DNA of 64,000 nucleotides from NCBI GenBank assembly GCA_030699825.1, contig JAUYKV010000044.1, positions 1-64,000 on the forward strand. Direction: 5' to 3'. This DNA is from Pseudomonas sp. GTDB taxonomy: Bacteria; Pseudomonadota; Gammaproteobacteria; Pseudomonadales; Pseudomonadaceae. Each line of letters starts with the position of its first letter. The stretch's first letter is position 1. Positions 33,941 through 40,854 of this stretch are shown piece after piece. The notes under the pieces were generated by a model, which worked only from the letters and a program-made list of their open reading frames with translations, was not told the DNA's origin and did no database searches. The translations under genes and the position numbers were made by a program.

Positions 33941-34833
33941 GCTGCAATCCCCCGAGCCACAACCTGCTGCGGCCGTAGACCACCAAGCCCCTGCCGGCGC
34001 TCAATCTCGGCGAGCATGTCTTTCAGCTCAGCGTCCAGCGCACTGGCCGCGCGGCTCATGCTCTGCATGTGCTCGACGGTGGCGCCGTACAGTGCTGGGT
34101 TAAGGCCGGAGACGCCTTTGCCGATACCTTGCTGCCAGCGGTAGCCCACCCAGGCGACGGAATGCAGCAGGTGGCGGACCTGGGCAGCCTGAAAGTCGGT
34201 GAGCTGAAACGCCGCCGGCGCTTCCTCCTTCGCCAGCCACTCCCCTTCCAGTGCGTAGGCCGCCACAAAGTTGCAAGCGTCGGCGAGACAATCTGCCGGT
34301 ATCAGGTCGGTACGCTGCACATTGAAGCGAGAACGAAGGCGACTCTTCATGGTGTGCTTAAAGCTGCGCTGCAAACCGGCCGGCACCGGGCTGGCTTTCT
34401 GGTCTATCACACGGCCCAGCACATTCACGCCGCTGGTGCCGATTACGGTACCCACCAGATCCGCTTCACTGATACCAAGCTGCTCGGCCATCCAGTTGAA
34501 GGCCGTGATATAGGCCTCTTTGATCTGCGCTGCCTTCTTGCCGGTGAAACCCATGACCAGAAACATGAAGCCGTCCTTGGTCATTTCGCACGCGTCGTAC
34601 TGGTTGCCACGGTGGTCAAATTTAACAGCCGAAAAGTTGGCGGTTAAAAATTGATCAGAGCATTCAAGGCCGCGCAGCTTGTCCATGACGTGCTTGTGCT
34701 GCTTGTCGAACGCCTCGGCAACCTTGATTGAGGTGGTGCGCGCCTGACCAGCGCGGGCAGCTACAAACTCCCGGAGGTCAATGACTGTCGAAGCCTGGAC
34801 ATTGCGATCTGCTGCATTTGCGGTACTATTCAT
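33937..34833 (-). CDS. Rha-type antirepressor-like protein
   Basis: I choose the ATG at 34833, which has AAGGAT seven bases upstream, giving 298 residues; an ATG at 34920 lacks a ribosome site and overlaps the small Arc gene. Residues about 15-110 are a Rha domain (IKVAEAFDKQHKHVMDKLRGLECSDQF...YDACEMTKDGFMFLVMGFTGKKAAQIKEAYITAFNWM). The C-terminal part (FKHTMKSRLRSRFNVQRTDLIPADCLADACNFVAAYALEGEWL) recalls the C-terminal domains of antirepressors such as P22 Ant. It sits just downstream of an Arc-type gene on the same strand, the arc-ant order of P22 immI. Confidence 0.75.
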   Translation of the reverse strand: MNSTANAADRNVQASTVIDLREFVAARAGQARTTSIKVAEAFDKQHKHVMDKLRGLECSDQFLTANFSAVKFDHRGNQYDACEMTKDGFMFLVMGFTGKKAAQIKEAYITAFNWMAEQLGISEADLVGTVIGTSGVNVLGRVIDQKASPVPAGLQRSFKHTMKSRLRSRFNVQRTDLIPADCLADACNFVAAYALEGEWLAKEEAPAAFQLTDFQAAQVRHLLHSVAWVGYRWQQGIGKGVSGLNPALYGATVEHMQSMSRAASALDAELKDMLAEIERRQGLGGLRPQQVVARGIAA

Positions 34834-34866
34834 CTCGTGATCCTTTTCCGAAGTTGTCACACCTGA

Positions 34867-34898
34867 AGCCTCAAGCGTTGCTGCGCTTGGGGCTTTTT
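34867..34898. terminator. Hairpin between the small Arc-type gene and the Rha-type gene
   Basis: AAGCC-TCAAGCG...CGCTTG-GGGCTTTTT forms a strong stem. The T-run is on the plus strand, so it would end rightward transcription best; on the minus strand it lies between arc-like stop and the antirepressor start and could reduce read-through. Confidence 0.6.
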
Positions 34899-35056
34899 CA
34901 TGCCCGCTTGCTTTTCTCATCCTGCGCCCTCGACTGCTCTAGCCTAAAAATCACCTCAGCAGTCCTGCTGCGATGATTTTCCTTTGCCTTCTCATCTAGG
35001 TGCTCCAGCAGGCTGGCCGGGTACCTCATGTTCACTTGCGGGTCTTTCCTGCTCAT
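34898..35056 (-). CDS. Arc-family ribbon-helix-helix repressor, 52 residues
   Basis: This short gene encodes 52 residues reading MSRKDPQVNMRYPASLLEHL then DEKAKENHRSRTAEVIFRLE and a charged tail. It is the size and pattern of P22 Arc: a beta strand with alternating polar residues (QVNMRYP) that reads the major groove, then two helices with the ENHRSRTAEVIFRLE signature. It should be a dimeric DNA-binding repressor. It runs divergently from a second Arc-type gene 92 bp away and precedes a Rha/antirepressor gene on the same strand. The start is the only ATG that gives the full strand-helix-helix. Confidence 0.85.
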   Translation of the reverse strand: MSRKDPQVNMRYPASLLEHLDEKAKENHRSRTAEVIFRLEQSRAQDEKSKRA

Positions 35057-35148
35057 CGCGCCACCTCTACATATAGCACTTTGCTTTGAATCGATTAAAG
35101 CATTCTGCTTTGTTGCTGTCTATAGCGTCGTGCTACACAATCCGCGCC
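35057..35148. promoter_or_regulatory. Divergent operator/promoter region between two Arc-type genes
   Basis: The 92-bp gap holds an inverted repeat TGCTTT-N9-AAAGCA (35082-35102), further copies of the CTGCTTTG motif at 35105-35112, TAGC-N5-GCTA (35123-35135), and TATAGC elements at 35073 and 35121 that could serve as -10 boxes. It is AT-rich compared with its surroundings. I expect both Arc-type proteins to bind here. Confidence 0.6.
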
Positions 35149-35457
35149 ATGACCAAGCCCGATCTACAAGTGAATTTCCGAATGCCAGCCGACCTAAAGG
35201 CGCGGCTTGAGAATGCCTCAAAGGAAAACCATCGATCCCTTACATCGGAGGTTGTTGCTCGCCTCGAAGCCAGCTTCGCTTCCGATGTGCAGCCTGCCTG
35301 GGCGGCCCCAGACCTCGGGGACATCACAACTCGTCCCGAGCCTGCTGAGCTGATCCAGATGATGGAAGCAATGCAGTCGTCTCTAATGGCAATCCAGAAG
35401 CAGATTTTCAGCCTCAGGGAAGTCGTGAAAGACGAGAAAGCTACGCCCAAGGAATAG
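35149..35457 (+). CDS. Arc/Mnt-type ribbon-helix-helix repressor
   Basis: From the ATG at 35149 the product is 102 residues. Residues 1-50 (TKPDLQVNFRMPADLKARLENASKENHRSLTSEVVARLEASF) are an Arc/Mnt domain with the QVNFRMP DNA-reading strand and the ENHRSLTSEVVARLE helix pair. The C-terminal half (ELIQMMEAMQSSLMAIQKQIFSLREVV) is a predicted coiled coil, as in Mnt, which forms tetramers through such a tail. It is divergent from the 52-residue Arc-type gene. It probably keeps the neighbouring antirepressor genes silent in the lysogen. Confidence 0.85.
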   Translation: MTKPDLQVNFRMPADLKARLENASKENHRSLTSEVVARLEASFASDVQPAWAAPDLGDITTRPEPAELIQMMEAMQSSLMAIQKQIFSLREVVKDEKATPKE

Positions 35458-35477
35458 CCACCAACCAAGGAACGGTT

Positions 35478-35963
35478 ATGAAACTCGACCGAGCACTGCA
35501 ACTGCGCATCCTTCAGGTTTTGGCCGCCAGCTATCCCGAGCCGTTCTTCAGGTTCCCCGGGAATAATGATCTGGGGGCAAACCCCTATGAAGTCATTACC
35601 AATTTGTTTTATCTGCATGAGCACAAGCTGGTCGCCTGCAAATTCATGCATGACGACGATGGACTAGACATTAATGGTTCAGTCCGCATTACCGCCGACG
35701 GCCTTGATTTTCTAGAAGCAGACGGCGGCTTGAGCGCCATCCTCGGCACGGTCACCATCAAGTTCCACGAAGAGTCGCTAAAGCAGCTGATCGAGCTCCG
35801 TTTAAGCGAGGCGCCGCTGCCCACGGAAGAGAAGCATCGCCTGCTTCAATCTGTGCGAGAACTTCCCGCCGACTCCATAAAACACCTGACAACGCGACTA
35901 CTGGACCTGGGCATGGACAATCTGCCCCGAGCAGTTGAGTTAATTCGTACAGTCCTAACGTGA
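35478..35963 (+). CDS. Conserved-looking phage protein downstream of the Mnt-type gene
   Basis: The 161-residue product begins MKLDRALQLRILQVLAASYPEP and looks like a small winged-helix N-terminal domain (LRILQVLAASYP...VITNLFYLHEHKLVACKFMHDD...VRITADGLDFLE) followed by a helical tail. It follows the Mnt-type gene by 20 bp with an AAGGAACGG ribosome site and is on the same strand. I do not know its function. It is a candidate DNA-binding partner or effector expressed in the lysogen. Its 3' end runs 200 bp into the reading frame of the opposite tail-side gene. Confidence 0.7.
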   Translation: MKLDRALQLRILQVLAASYPEPFFRFPGNNDLGANPYEVITNLFYLHEHKLVACKFMHDDDGLDINGSVRITADGLDFLEADGGLSAILGTVTIKFHEESLKQLIELRLSEAPLPTEEKHRLLQSVRELPADSIKHLTTRLLDLGMDNLPRAVELIRTVLT

Positions 35964-36162
35964 CGCCGTCTAGCCCCTCCTCTTCTCCCGCCCTTTCTAG
36001 CACCGCATAGCCAAGGCGCTCACCAGTTTTTCGGCTCCATAGCGCCAAGCAAAGAGTCGGGTCCAGTTTACCGGGCAGATAGAAAAACCCCTCGGTAGTG
36101 CCGTCCACATCACGGCCAGCAGCAAAGACCATACGTAGTCCAGACTGGATAACGGTGTTCAT
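35758..36162 (-). CDS. Tail-side gene apparently truncated and extended by foreign sequence
   Basis: A strong AAGGAG site lies 6 bases before the ATG at 36162 (MNTVIQSGLRMVFAAGRDVDG), so a gene starts here 48 bp after the tail tube gene. The first 66 or so codons look genuine (GFFYLPGKLDPTLCLALWSRKTGERLGYAVLERAGEE). The remaining codons (35758-35963) are antisense to the well-formed end of the opposite gene and have an odd composition. I think that an insertion removed the original 3' end. No family is recognised; the position would suit a tail assembly protein. Confidence 0.5.
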   Translation of the reverse strand: MNTVIQSGLRMVFAAGRDVDGTTEGFFYLPGKLDPTLCLALWSRKTGERLGYAVLERAGEEEGLDGVTLGLYELTQLLGADCPCPGPVVALSGVLWSRREVLAQIEAGDASLPWAAAPRLNGARSAALATLRGT

Positions 36163-36209
36163 GCCTATCTCCTTCAGCTCAGTTGCGCGGCCATCCTTGG
36201 CCCGCAGCA

Positions 36210-36962
36210 TCAAGCCGACTTGTTGACCATCTGCATCTCGCAGAACTTGGAGATGTCGTTGCTGATCACCAACGGATCTGCCAGCAGCTCGGCGTTGGCT
36301 TCGAGCTTGATGTACTCCTGGCCGAACACGTTGAGCTGGCTGATCAAGCCAAGCTTGGCGCGGCGCGGACGCAGGCTGAACGGCTCGCCGGATTGGGCGT
36401 CGTTGAGGCCGGCGATGTAGAACTCCAGCTCAACCTGGCTACCGTTGAGCAGTTGCAGGGCATCGGCGGCCAGCTTGGTGTAGGTGGCTTTAATGCCGGC
36501 CACGGTGATGGCGCTGCTGGCGGTGACGATGATGCCGTGCGGGCTCAGCAGGTAGTCGGTACCGGCCACCAGGGCAACATCGGCGGCGGTGACGATTACC
36601 GGGGCAACGCTGAGGTCGGGCAGGTTTTTGAACGGGATCAACTCGCCCTCGACGCCGGCGCAGGCTAGCACTTCGGCGGTGACCACGCCCGCCGCTACCG
36701 AGTTGACAGTGGCGCGGGTTACGCGGGCGACGTTGGTGGCCGTCAGGTCGTACATGCCGATCGCCGCGGTGACATCGGTCACCACTTCGCGCACGTTGCG
36801 GTTGCCGCCGCCGCCACGGTAGTTGGGCAGCTTGGTCTGGTTGGTGGCGAACGACAGGTTGAAAGTGTCGCAGTTGCCGATATCCAGCAGCGGGTCGGCG
36901 GATTGGTAGGCGCGGGCGTAGATGATGCCCTCGCCGGCGAAGGAACGGTCAATCTGGGGCAT
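36210..36962 (-). CDS. Major tail (tube) protein
   Basis: The 250-residue protein has the features of siphophage tube proteins. It has a conserved N-terminal region (MPQIDRSFAGEGIIYARAYQ...LLDIGNCDTFNLSFATNQ) and a long beta-rich core, and it ends with a domain reading LNGSQVELEFYIAGLNDAQSGEPFSLRPRRAKLGLISQLNVFGQEYIKLEANAELLADPLV. It would polymerise as the tail tube. The upstream neighbours (tail terminator-like, head-tail joining) support this. A good ribosome site is present. Confidence 0.82.
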   Translation of the reverse strand: MPQIDRSFAGEGIIYARAYQSADPLLDIGNCDTFNLSFATNQTKLPNYRGGGGNRNVREVVTDVTAAIGMYDLTATNVARVTRATVNSVAAGVVTAEVLACAGVEGELIPFKNLPDLSVAPVIVTAADVALVAGTDYLLSPHGIIVTASSAITVAGIKATYTKLAADALQLLNGSQVELEFYIAGLNDAQSGEPFSLRPRRAKLGLISQLNVFGQEYIKLEANAELLADPLVISNDISKFCEMQMVNKSA

Positions 36963-36989
36963 GGAAATATCTCCTGGAAGGAAGGCGGG

Positions 36990-37160
36990 TTACTGCTTGG
37001 CCTCAAGCGGCTCGGTCGGCGTCTTAGGCTTGGCGGTAAAGCCGTGGGCCGCAGCGTGTTCGGCAACGGCCTGGGGCACGTCCTGTTCACCCTTGGCGTA
37101 GTGCTTGACGGTGGGGCCAATCGCATAGTTGAACGGTGCGGTAACGGTGATCTTGGGCAT
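36990..37160 (-). CDS. Small phage protein upstream of the tail tube gene
   Basis: From MPKITVTAPFNYAIGPTVKHYAKG (37160, GAGGAAA ribosome site) the product is 56 residues. Such 50-70-residue proteins with a HYxKGxQxVPxxVAxHAxAHGF pattern are common between tail completion and tail tube genes of Pseudomonas phages. The function is unknown to me; it may be a minor structural or assembly factor. Confidence 0.7.
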   Translation of the reverse strand: MPKITVTAPFNYAIGPTVKHYAKGEQDVPQAVAEHAAAHGFTAKPKTPTEPLEAKQ

Positions 37161-37170
37161 TGCGGTTTCC

Positions 37171-37608
37171 TCACTTGAGGGCTTGCACGTAGGTGACCTG
37201 GATGGGCAGCACATGCGCGGCCCAACGGCGGCCTTCGCCTGGCGGCAATGGGGTTTCGGTTTGGAAGGCGGCGACCTGCACGCTCTGGACAGTTAACCCG
37301 GCCTTACCCCCAGGCAGGGCGGCCTTGATGCCGAGCCTGGCTGCACGCAGCGCCGGGGCAAACTCGCGCCGCTTGGTAACAGCCGTGACGTTCAGGATCA
37401 CGCGCTCACGCACACTACCCGGGCCCGCGCGCTCGAGTTCCTCGGTCGCGCCCGGCTGGATGATGATGAAGTCGTCCGGCAGGGTTTCGTCGTCGGAGTC
37501 GATCACGCGCAGCACACTGTCCTCGAACACCAGGCCGCCGAAGGAATCCACGGCAGCCAGGCGCGCGATCAGCTCCGCGACGATGGCGGATTGCATGTCG
37601 ATAGGCAT
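37171..37608 (-). CDS. Tail completion/terminator-type protein
   Basis: The 145-residue protein (MPIDMQSAIVAELIARLAAVDSFGG...VRERVILNVTAVTKRREFAPALRAARLGIKAALPG) has the alpha/beta pattern of the lambda gpU-like tail terminators that cap the tube. It sits between the head-tail joining gene and the tube gene, as U does in many lambda-like phages. The assignment rests on this order and fold pattern. Confidence 0.65.
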   Translation of the reverse strand: MPIDMQSAIVAELIARLAAVDSFGGLVFEDSVLRVIDSDDETLPDDFIIIQPGATEELERAGPGSVRERVILNVTAVTKRREFAPALRAARLGIKAALPGGKAGLTVQSVQVAAFQTETPLPPGEGRRWAAHVLPIQVTYVQALK

Positions 37609-37610
37609 GG

Positions 37611-37931
37611 TCAGGGCTTCACATAGAAGGTGATCAGGTGGCCGTCATCTTCGGCAATGCCGTCGATGTGCCAGGTTTTACCGTCTGCGCCCCAATCCTC
37701 CGGGGCGAGGCGGAAGGCGCCTTTACGGTCAAGCGGCTGCAGCAAGTGGCGGCGGACGGTGATGGTCACCGCCCGGTCGACCATGCCGCTGATCAGGTCC
37801 ATGCGCTCGATGTCCATGTCGAGGATCACCTCAAGGCCGCTGGCCAGAACGGCGCCGGCGGCGTTGAGGTAATCGGCGGAGCCGTCGTTGAGAGCCGCCA
37901 TCACGGCGGCGTCAATTTCATCACCAAACAT
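37611..37931 (-). CDS. Head-tail joining protein (FII-like position)
   Basis: From MFGDEIDAAVMAALNDGSADYL (37931) the product is 106 residues. It has a mixed fold with LEVILDMDIERMDLISGMVDRAVTITVRRHLLQPLDRKGAFRL...HIDGIAEDDGHLITFYVK, like the small joining proteins that follow the major capsid gene. It starts 3 bp before the end of the capsid gene. The role is inferred from position. Confidence 0.65.
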   Translation of the reverse strand: MFGDEIDAAVMAALNDGSADYLNAAGAVLASGLEVILDMDIERMDLISGMVDRAVTITVRRHLLQPLDRKGAFRLAPEDWGADGKTWHIDGIAEDDGHLITFYVKP

Positions 37932-37933
37932 GA

Positions 37934-38938
37934 TCAGCTCTTGGTGAGTTTGATGATGGCGCGCGGCATGGTGCACAGGTTGAGCGGGTTGGATTGGGCC
38001 TCCAGGTCCACGCCCTTGTTGTGCCGCATCAGCTCCTGGCTGGCGTAGTACGGGACGCCGGTGGTGTTAACTGTCTCCATGTAGTTGGCCGGCGCGAAGT
38101 TGGTGATGAACAGGCCGTCCACACCCAGCGGGATGAGGTAGGCGACGTCCGGGTCGATGAAGGTGATGTTGCCGACCTTGCCGTAGAACTCCTCCCACAT
38201 CACGCCGTCGAACATGAAGCCCGCCCGCTGGTCTTCGCGCAGGAATTGGCCATCCTGCCAGCGGTCAAAGGCCTTGGCGGTGGAGTCGTGCGCGGCGAAG
38301 GCGTCAAACCAGTTGCGGCCGCAGAGGCCGAGCCAGCCGGTGATGATGCCGGTACCGCCGACCACGTCTTCGGCTTTGCGCTTGGCGTCGGTGACTTTCT
38401 GCTTCAGTTTGTTTTCCGCCACCGACATCTGGAATGGCACCGTCTGCTGCGCGATACCAAAGCGCGCGAAGGTGTCCAGCAGCACGGTAGTGCCGTTGGC
38501 GTCGTAGACCTTGCCGGTGACGGCGCCAACGCGCTGGTAGCGGATGGTCGCGTCGAGGCGCTTGCGCATCTTCATCAGGCGCTTCTGCACCAGGGCGTCG
38601 ACAGTTTCCAGTTCGGTCTCGCTGCCGAAGGCGCGGATGCCCTGCACCTCGTCGGCACGGATAACACCCGTGGTCGGCAGGTGAATGGTTTGGAAAGGGA
38701 TCACGTCACGGCCGGAGCCGGTGGTGACATCGCCGGGGGCGCCGCGGTCGGCGGCCGGCACCAGGGTCAGGCTGTCGTGCTCGCGCTCGATGAACACGGC
38801 GGTGGTGGTGATGCCTTCTTCTTCGAACAGCGCATCGATGCGGGTGGATTGGGTTTGCCCTTCAACCGGCTGGTTGATGGACTTGGTCATGCTGATGGTG
38901 CCGAAGGCGTCGCCTTCGAAGATGTTGAGTTCGGCCAT
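37934..38938 (-). CDS. Major capsid protein (lambda gpE family)
   Basis: The 334-residue protein fits the lambda E family: an N-terminal arm (MAELNIFEGDAFGTISMTKSINQ), VPAADRGAPG and PFQTIHLPTTGVIRADEVQGIRAFGSETELETVDALVQKRLMKMRKRLDATIRYQRVGAVTGKVYDANG are characteristic. It has the HK97-type fold in known members and forms the icosahedral shell. The D-like decoration gene and protease lie upstream, as in lambda. Confidence 0.92.
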   Translation of the reverse strand: MAELNIFEGDAFGTISMTKSINQPVEGQTQSTRIDALFEEEGITTTAVFIEREHDSLTLVPAADRGAPGDVTTGSGRDVIPFQTIHLPTTGVIRADEVQGIRAFGSETELETVDALVQKRLMKMRKRLDATIRYQRVGAVTGKVYDANGTTVLLDTFARFGIAQQTVPFQMSVAENKLKQKVTDAKRKAEDVVGGTGIITGWLGLCGRNWFDAFAAHDSTAKAFDRWQDGQFLREDQRAGFMFDGVMWEEFYGKVGNITFIDPDVAYLIPLGVDGLFITNFAPANYMETVNTTGVPYYASQELMRHNKGVDLEAQSNPLNLCTMPRAIIKLTKS

Positions 38939-38955
38939 TTCGTTCTCCAGAAACG

Positions 38956-38979
38956 AAAAAACCGCCAGATGGCGGTTTT
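38956..38979 (-). terminator. Intrinsic terminator between decoration and capsid genes
   Basis: On the minus strand AACCGCC-ATCT-GGCGGTT is followed by five to six T. It lies 18 bp upstream of the major capsid start, facing late transcription. Confidence 0.8.
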
Positions 38980-38999
38980 GAGGATTGGGTGTGGGCGGG

Positions 39000-39638
39000 T
39001 TAGCGGGTGACGATGCCCAGGGCGAGCAGGTCGACGATGCCGGCAGCGTCGAGGCCGACCACCTTGCTGGTGATCACCTCCGCATCGCGGACGATGGCCA
39101 CGCCGGTGGCATCCGCTTCGGTGGCGTCGACGGCGGCATAGAGCACGCCGGTAGCCGCGCGCCGGCCATCGTTGGCGCCATCGTCGTCGTAGGCCACCCA
39201 CTCGCCGATTCCGGCGTTCACGGCGATGGTGAAGACGTCGTCGACTGCGAAGTCGGTGGCGCCATCCGCCAGAGTGAAGGCCAGGCCGCCACCGCTGAAC
39301 GCCACGCCAACGGTGCCGGTGCCAACCACGGCGCCGAAGGGGTCGACCAGGCTGAAGGTACCCGCGTCGGCCGCCGCTTCGGTAATGGTCAGCACGTAGG
39401 TGCCGGTAAGGGCATCGTTGCCAACGGTAATGGCGCCCATGGTGCCGTTGCCGGTGTTGCCGCCATCGGCGGTGGCAATGCCGGCGTTGGCGGCGGTGAG
39501 CAGAGCCAGCAACGTGCCAGCGACAAGCTTGCCAGCGCCGGCGTTGATGCGGACGGCCTCGCGGGAACGCCCGCCGTTGGCCTCACTGAACAGGAACTCG
39601 CCAGTGCGAGGGCCCATGGTTTGGATGTCGAAGTTCAT
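39000..39638 (-). CDS. Head decoration protein (gpD-like) with inserted beta domain
   Basis: The 212-residue protein starts and ends like lambda gpD-family proteins (REAVRINAGAGKLVAGTLLAL ... VLYAAVDATEADATGVAIVRDAEVITSKVVGLD). A Gly/Thr-rich insertion of about 100 residues (GGNTGNGTMGAITVGNDALTGTYVLTITEAAADAGTFSLVDPFG...) resembles the Ig-like modules often found in phage head proteins. It should stabilise the expanded capsid from outside. It overlaps the protease gene by 4 bp. Confidence 0.85.
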   Translation of the reverse strand: MNFDIQTMGPRTGEFLFSEANGGRSREAVRINAGAGKLVAGTLLALLTAANAGIATADGGNTGNGTMGAITVGNDALTGTYVLTITEAAADAGTFSLVDPFGAVVGTGTVGVAFSGGGLAFTLADGATDFAVDDVFTIAVNAGIGEWVAYDDDGANDGRRAATGVLYAAVDATEADATGVAIVRDAEVITSKVVGLDAAGIVDLLALGIVTR

Positions 39639-40852
39639 GCTTTAACTCCTTTGCGGCCAGCCCAGATGGACTTGGTGGAGATGTGGGGTTTTTCAGCGGT
39701 GTTCGGTGGGGTGGCTGCAGCAGCGGCGGTAGCATCGCGCTTGATGCTGGTCAGGCTGATGCCGCGATCCTGGGCGGCTTTGTACAGCGACAGCGCTGCA
39801 GCCTCGACGGACAGGCCGGTATCGATGGCGGCGGTGATTTCGCTTTCAAAGCCAGCGGCAGCCAGGGCGTTGATGCCCTTGATGCGCTCGCGCTCGGCAG
39901 TGGTGGCGGTGGCCTGCGCGGCCTCCACATCAACTGGCGCGGCGGCAGCCACTTCGATGGTCAGCGGGTCGGCGCCGGCGTCGATGGCTGCACGCAACTC
40001 CGCCGTGGTTTTTACGGTGGTCATCGTGAGTTTCCTCGGTGGGTTGCTGGCAGAACCGGCCAGTTCGGCAATTACGGATTCAAGTGAGCCCAGGCGGTTG
40101 GCCAGGCCTGCCTTTACGGCGGCGGCGCCGACGAGCAGGCCGCCGTGGTCGCCCATGGCTGGAACATCCTCAGGCTTTACGCCGAGGTTGCGGGCCACGG
40201 TTTGGGCGAACACATCACCCAAGGCGTCGATGGTTTCGGCGATTTTGGCGCGCCCAGCTTCGGTGGCCAGGTCCGGGCGCTTGTTGGGGGCGTTGCTGCT
40301 GACGATCTCGAAGCGCTTGCCGCCTTCGCCTTCGCTGCGCAGCTGCACCTCGCACGCGGCGCCAATGCTGCCGGCCAGGCCGATGGCGTCGATCACAATC
40401 TCGCTGGCAGCTGAGGCGATCCAGTACGCCGCGCTGGCACCGGTACCGCCGATGTAGGAAACGATGCGTTTCTTGTCGCGGGCGGCAAAGACCATGTCGG
40501 CCAGTTCGTTGATGCCGTTGGCCTCCCCGCCCGGGCTGTCGATGTTCAGGACGATGGACTTGACCTTGGGGTTGTCCAGGGCGGCCTGTAGGTCGGTGGC
40601 GAGTATCTGGGTGCTGGTGGCGCCGCTGATGCGGGTGAACAGGTTGGCGTAACGGAAGATAGGGCCGGTGACAGGGATGATCGCCACGCCATCGCGCACC
40701 GTCACGCCGCGGGCGTTGTCCAGCTCGCGACCAAGGCGCGCCTCGAGGGCTTCGGGATTACCCTGCCGATCGGCAACCGACAGCAGTGTGTCGAGCGCAG
40801 CCGGCAGCATCAGCCACGGACGATCCGCAGCCAATTCGAAGGCATTGATCAT
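39635..40852 (-). CDS. Capsid maturation protease, S49/ClpP-like (gpC-type)
   Basis: The 405-residue protein has an N-terminal S49 serine protease domain: INIDSPGGEANGINELADMVFAARDKKRIVSYIGGTGASAAYWIASAASEIVID contains the nucleophile (Ser of GASAAYW), and a Lys follows in the usual place. The C-terminal part (about 280-405, Ala- and Thr-rich) is scaffold-like, as in lambda C/Nu3. It cuts head proteins during assembly. It is flanked by portal and decoration genes. Confidence 0.9.
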   Translation of the reverse strand: MINAFELAADRPWLMLPAALDTLLSVADRQGNPEALEARLGRELDNARGVTVRDGVAIIPVTGPIFRYANLFTRISGATSTQILATDLQAALDNPKVKSIVLNIDSPGGEANGINELADMVFAARDKKRIVSYIGGTGASAAYWIASAASEIVIDAIGLAGSIGAACEVQLRSEGEGGKRFEIVSSNAPNKRPDLATEAGRAKIAETIDALGDVFAQTVARNLGVKPEDVPAMGDHGGLLVGAAAVKAGLANRLGSLESVIAELAGSASNPPRKLTMTTVKTTAELRAAIDAGADPLTIEVAAAAPVDVEAAQATATTAERERIKGINALAAAGFESEITAAIDTGLSVEAAALSLYKAAQDRGISLTSIKRDATAAAAATPPNTAEKPHISTKSIWAGRKGVKA

Positions 40853-40854
40853 GG

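Noticed and set aside
38985..40457. 490-codon plus-strand frame opposite decoration and protease genes
   Set aside because: Shadow frame of low complexity; both minus-strand genes have clear families.
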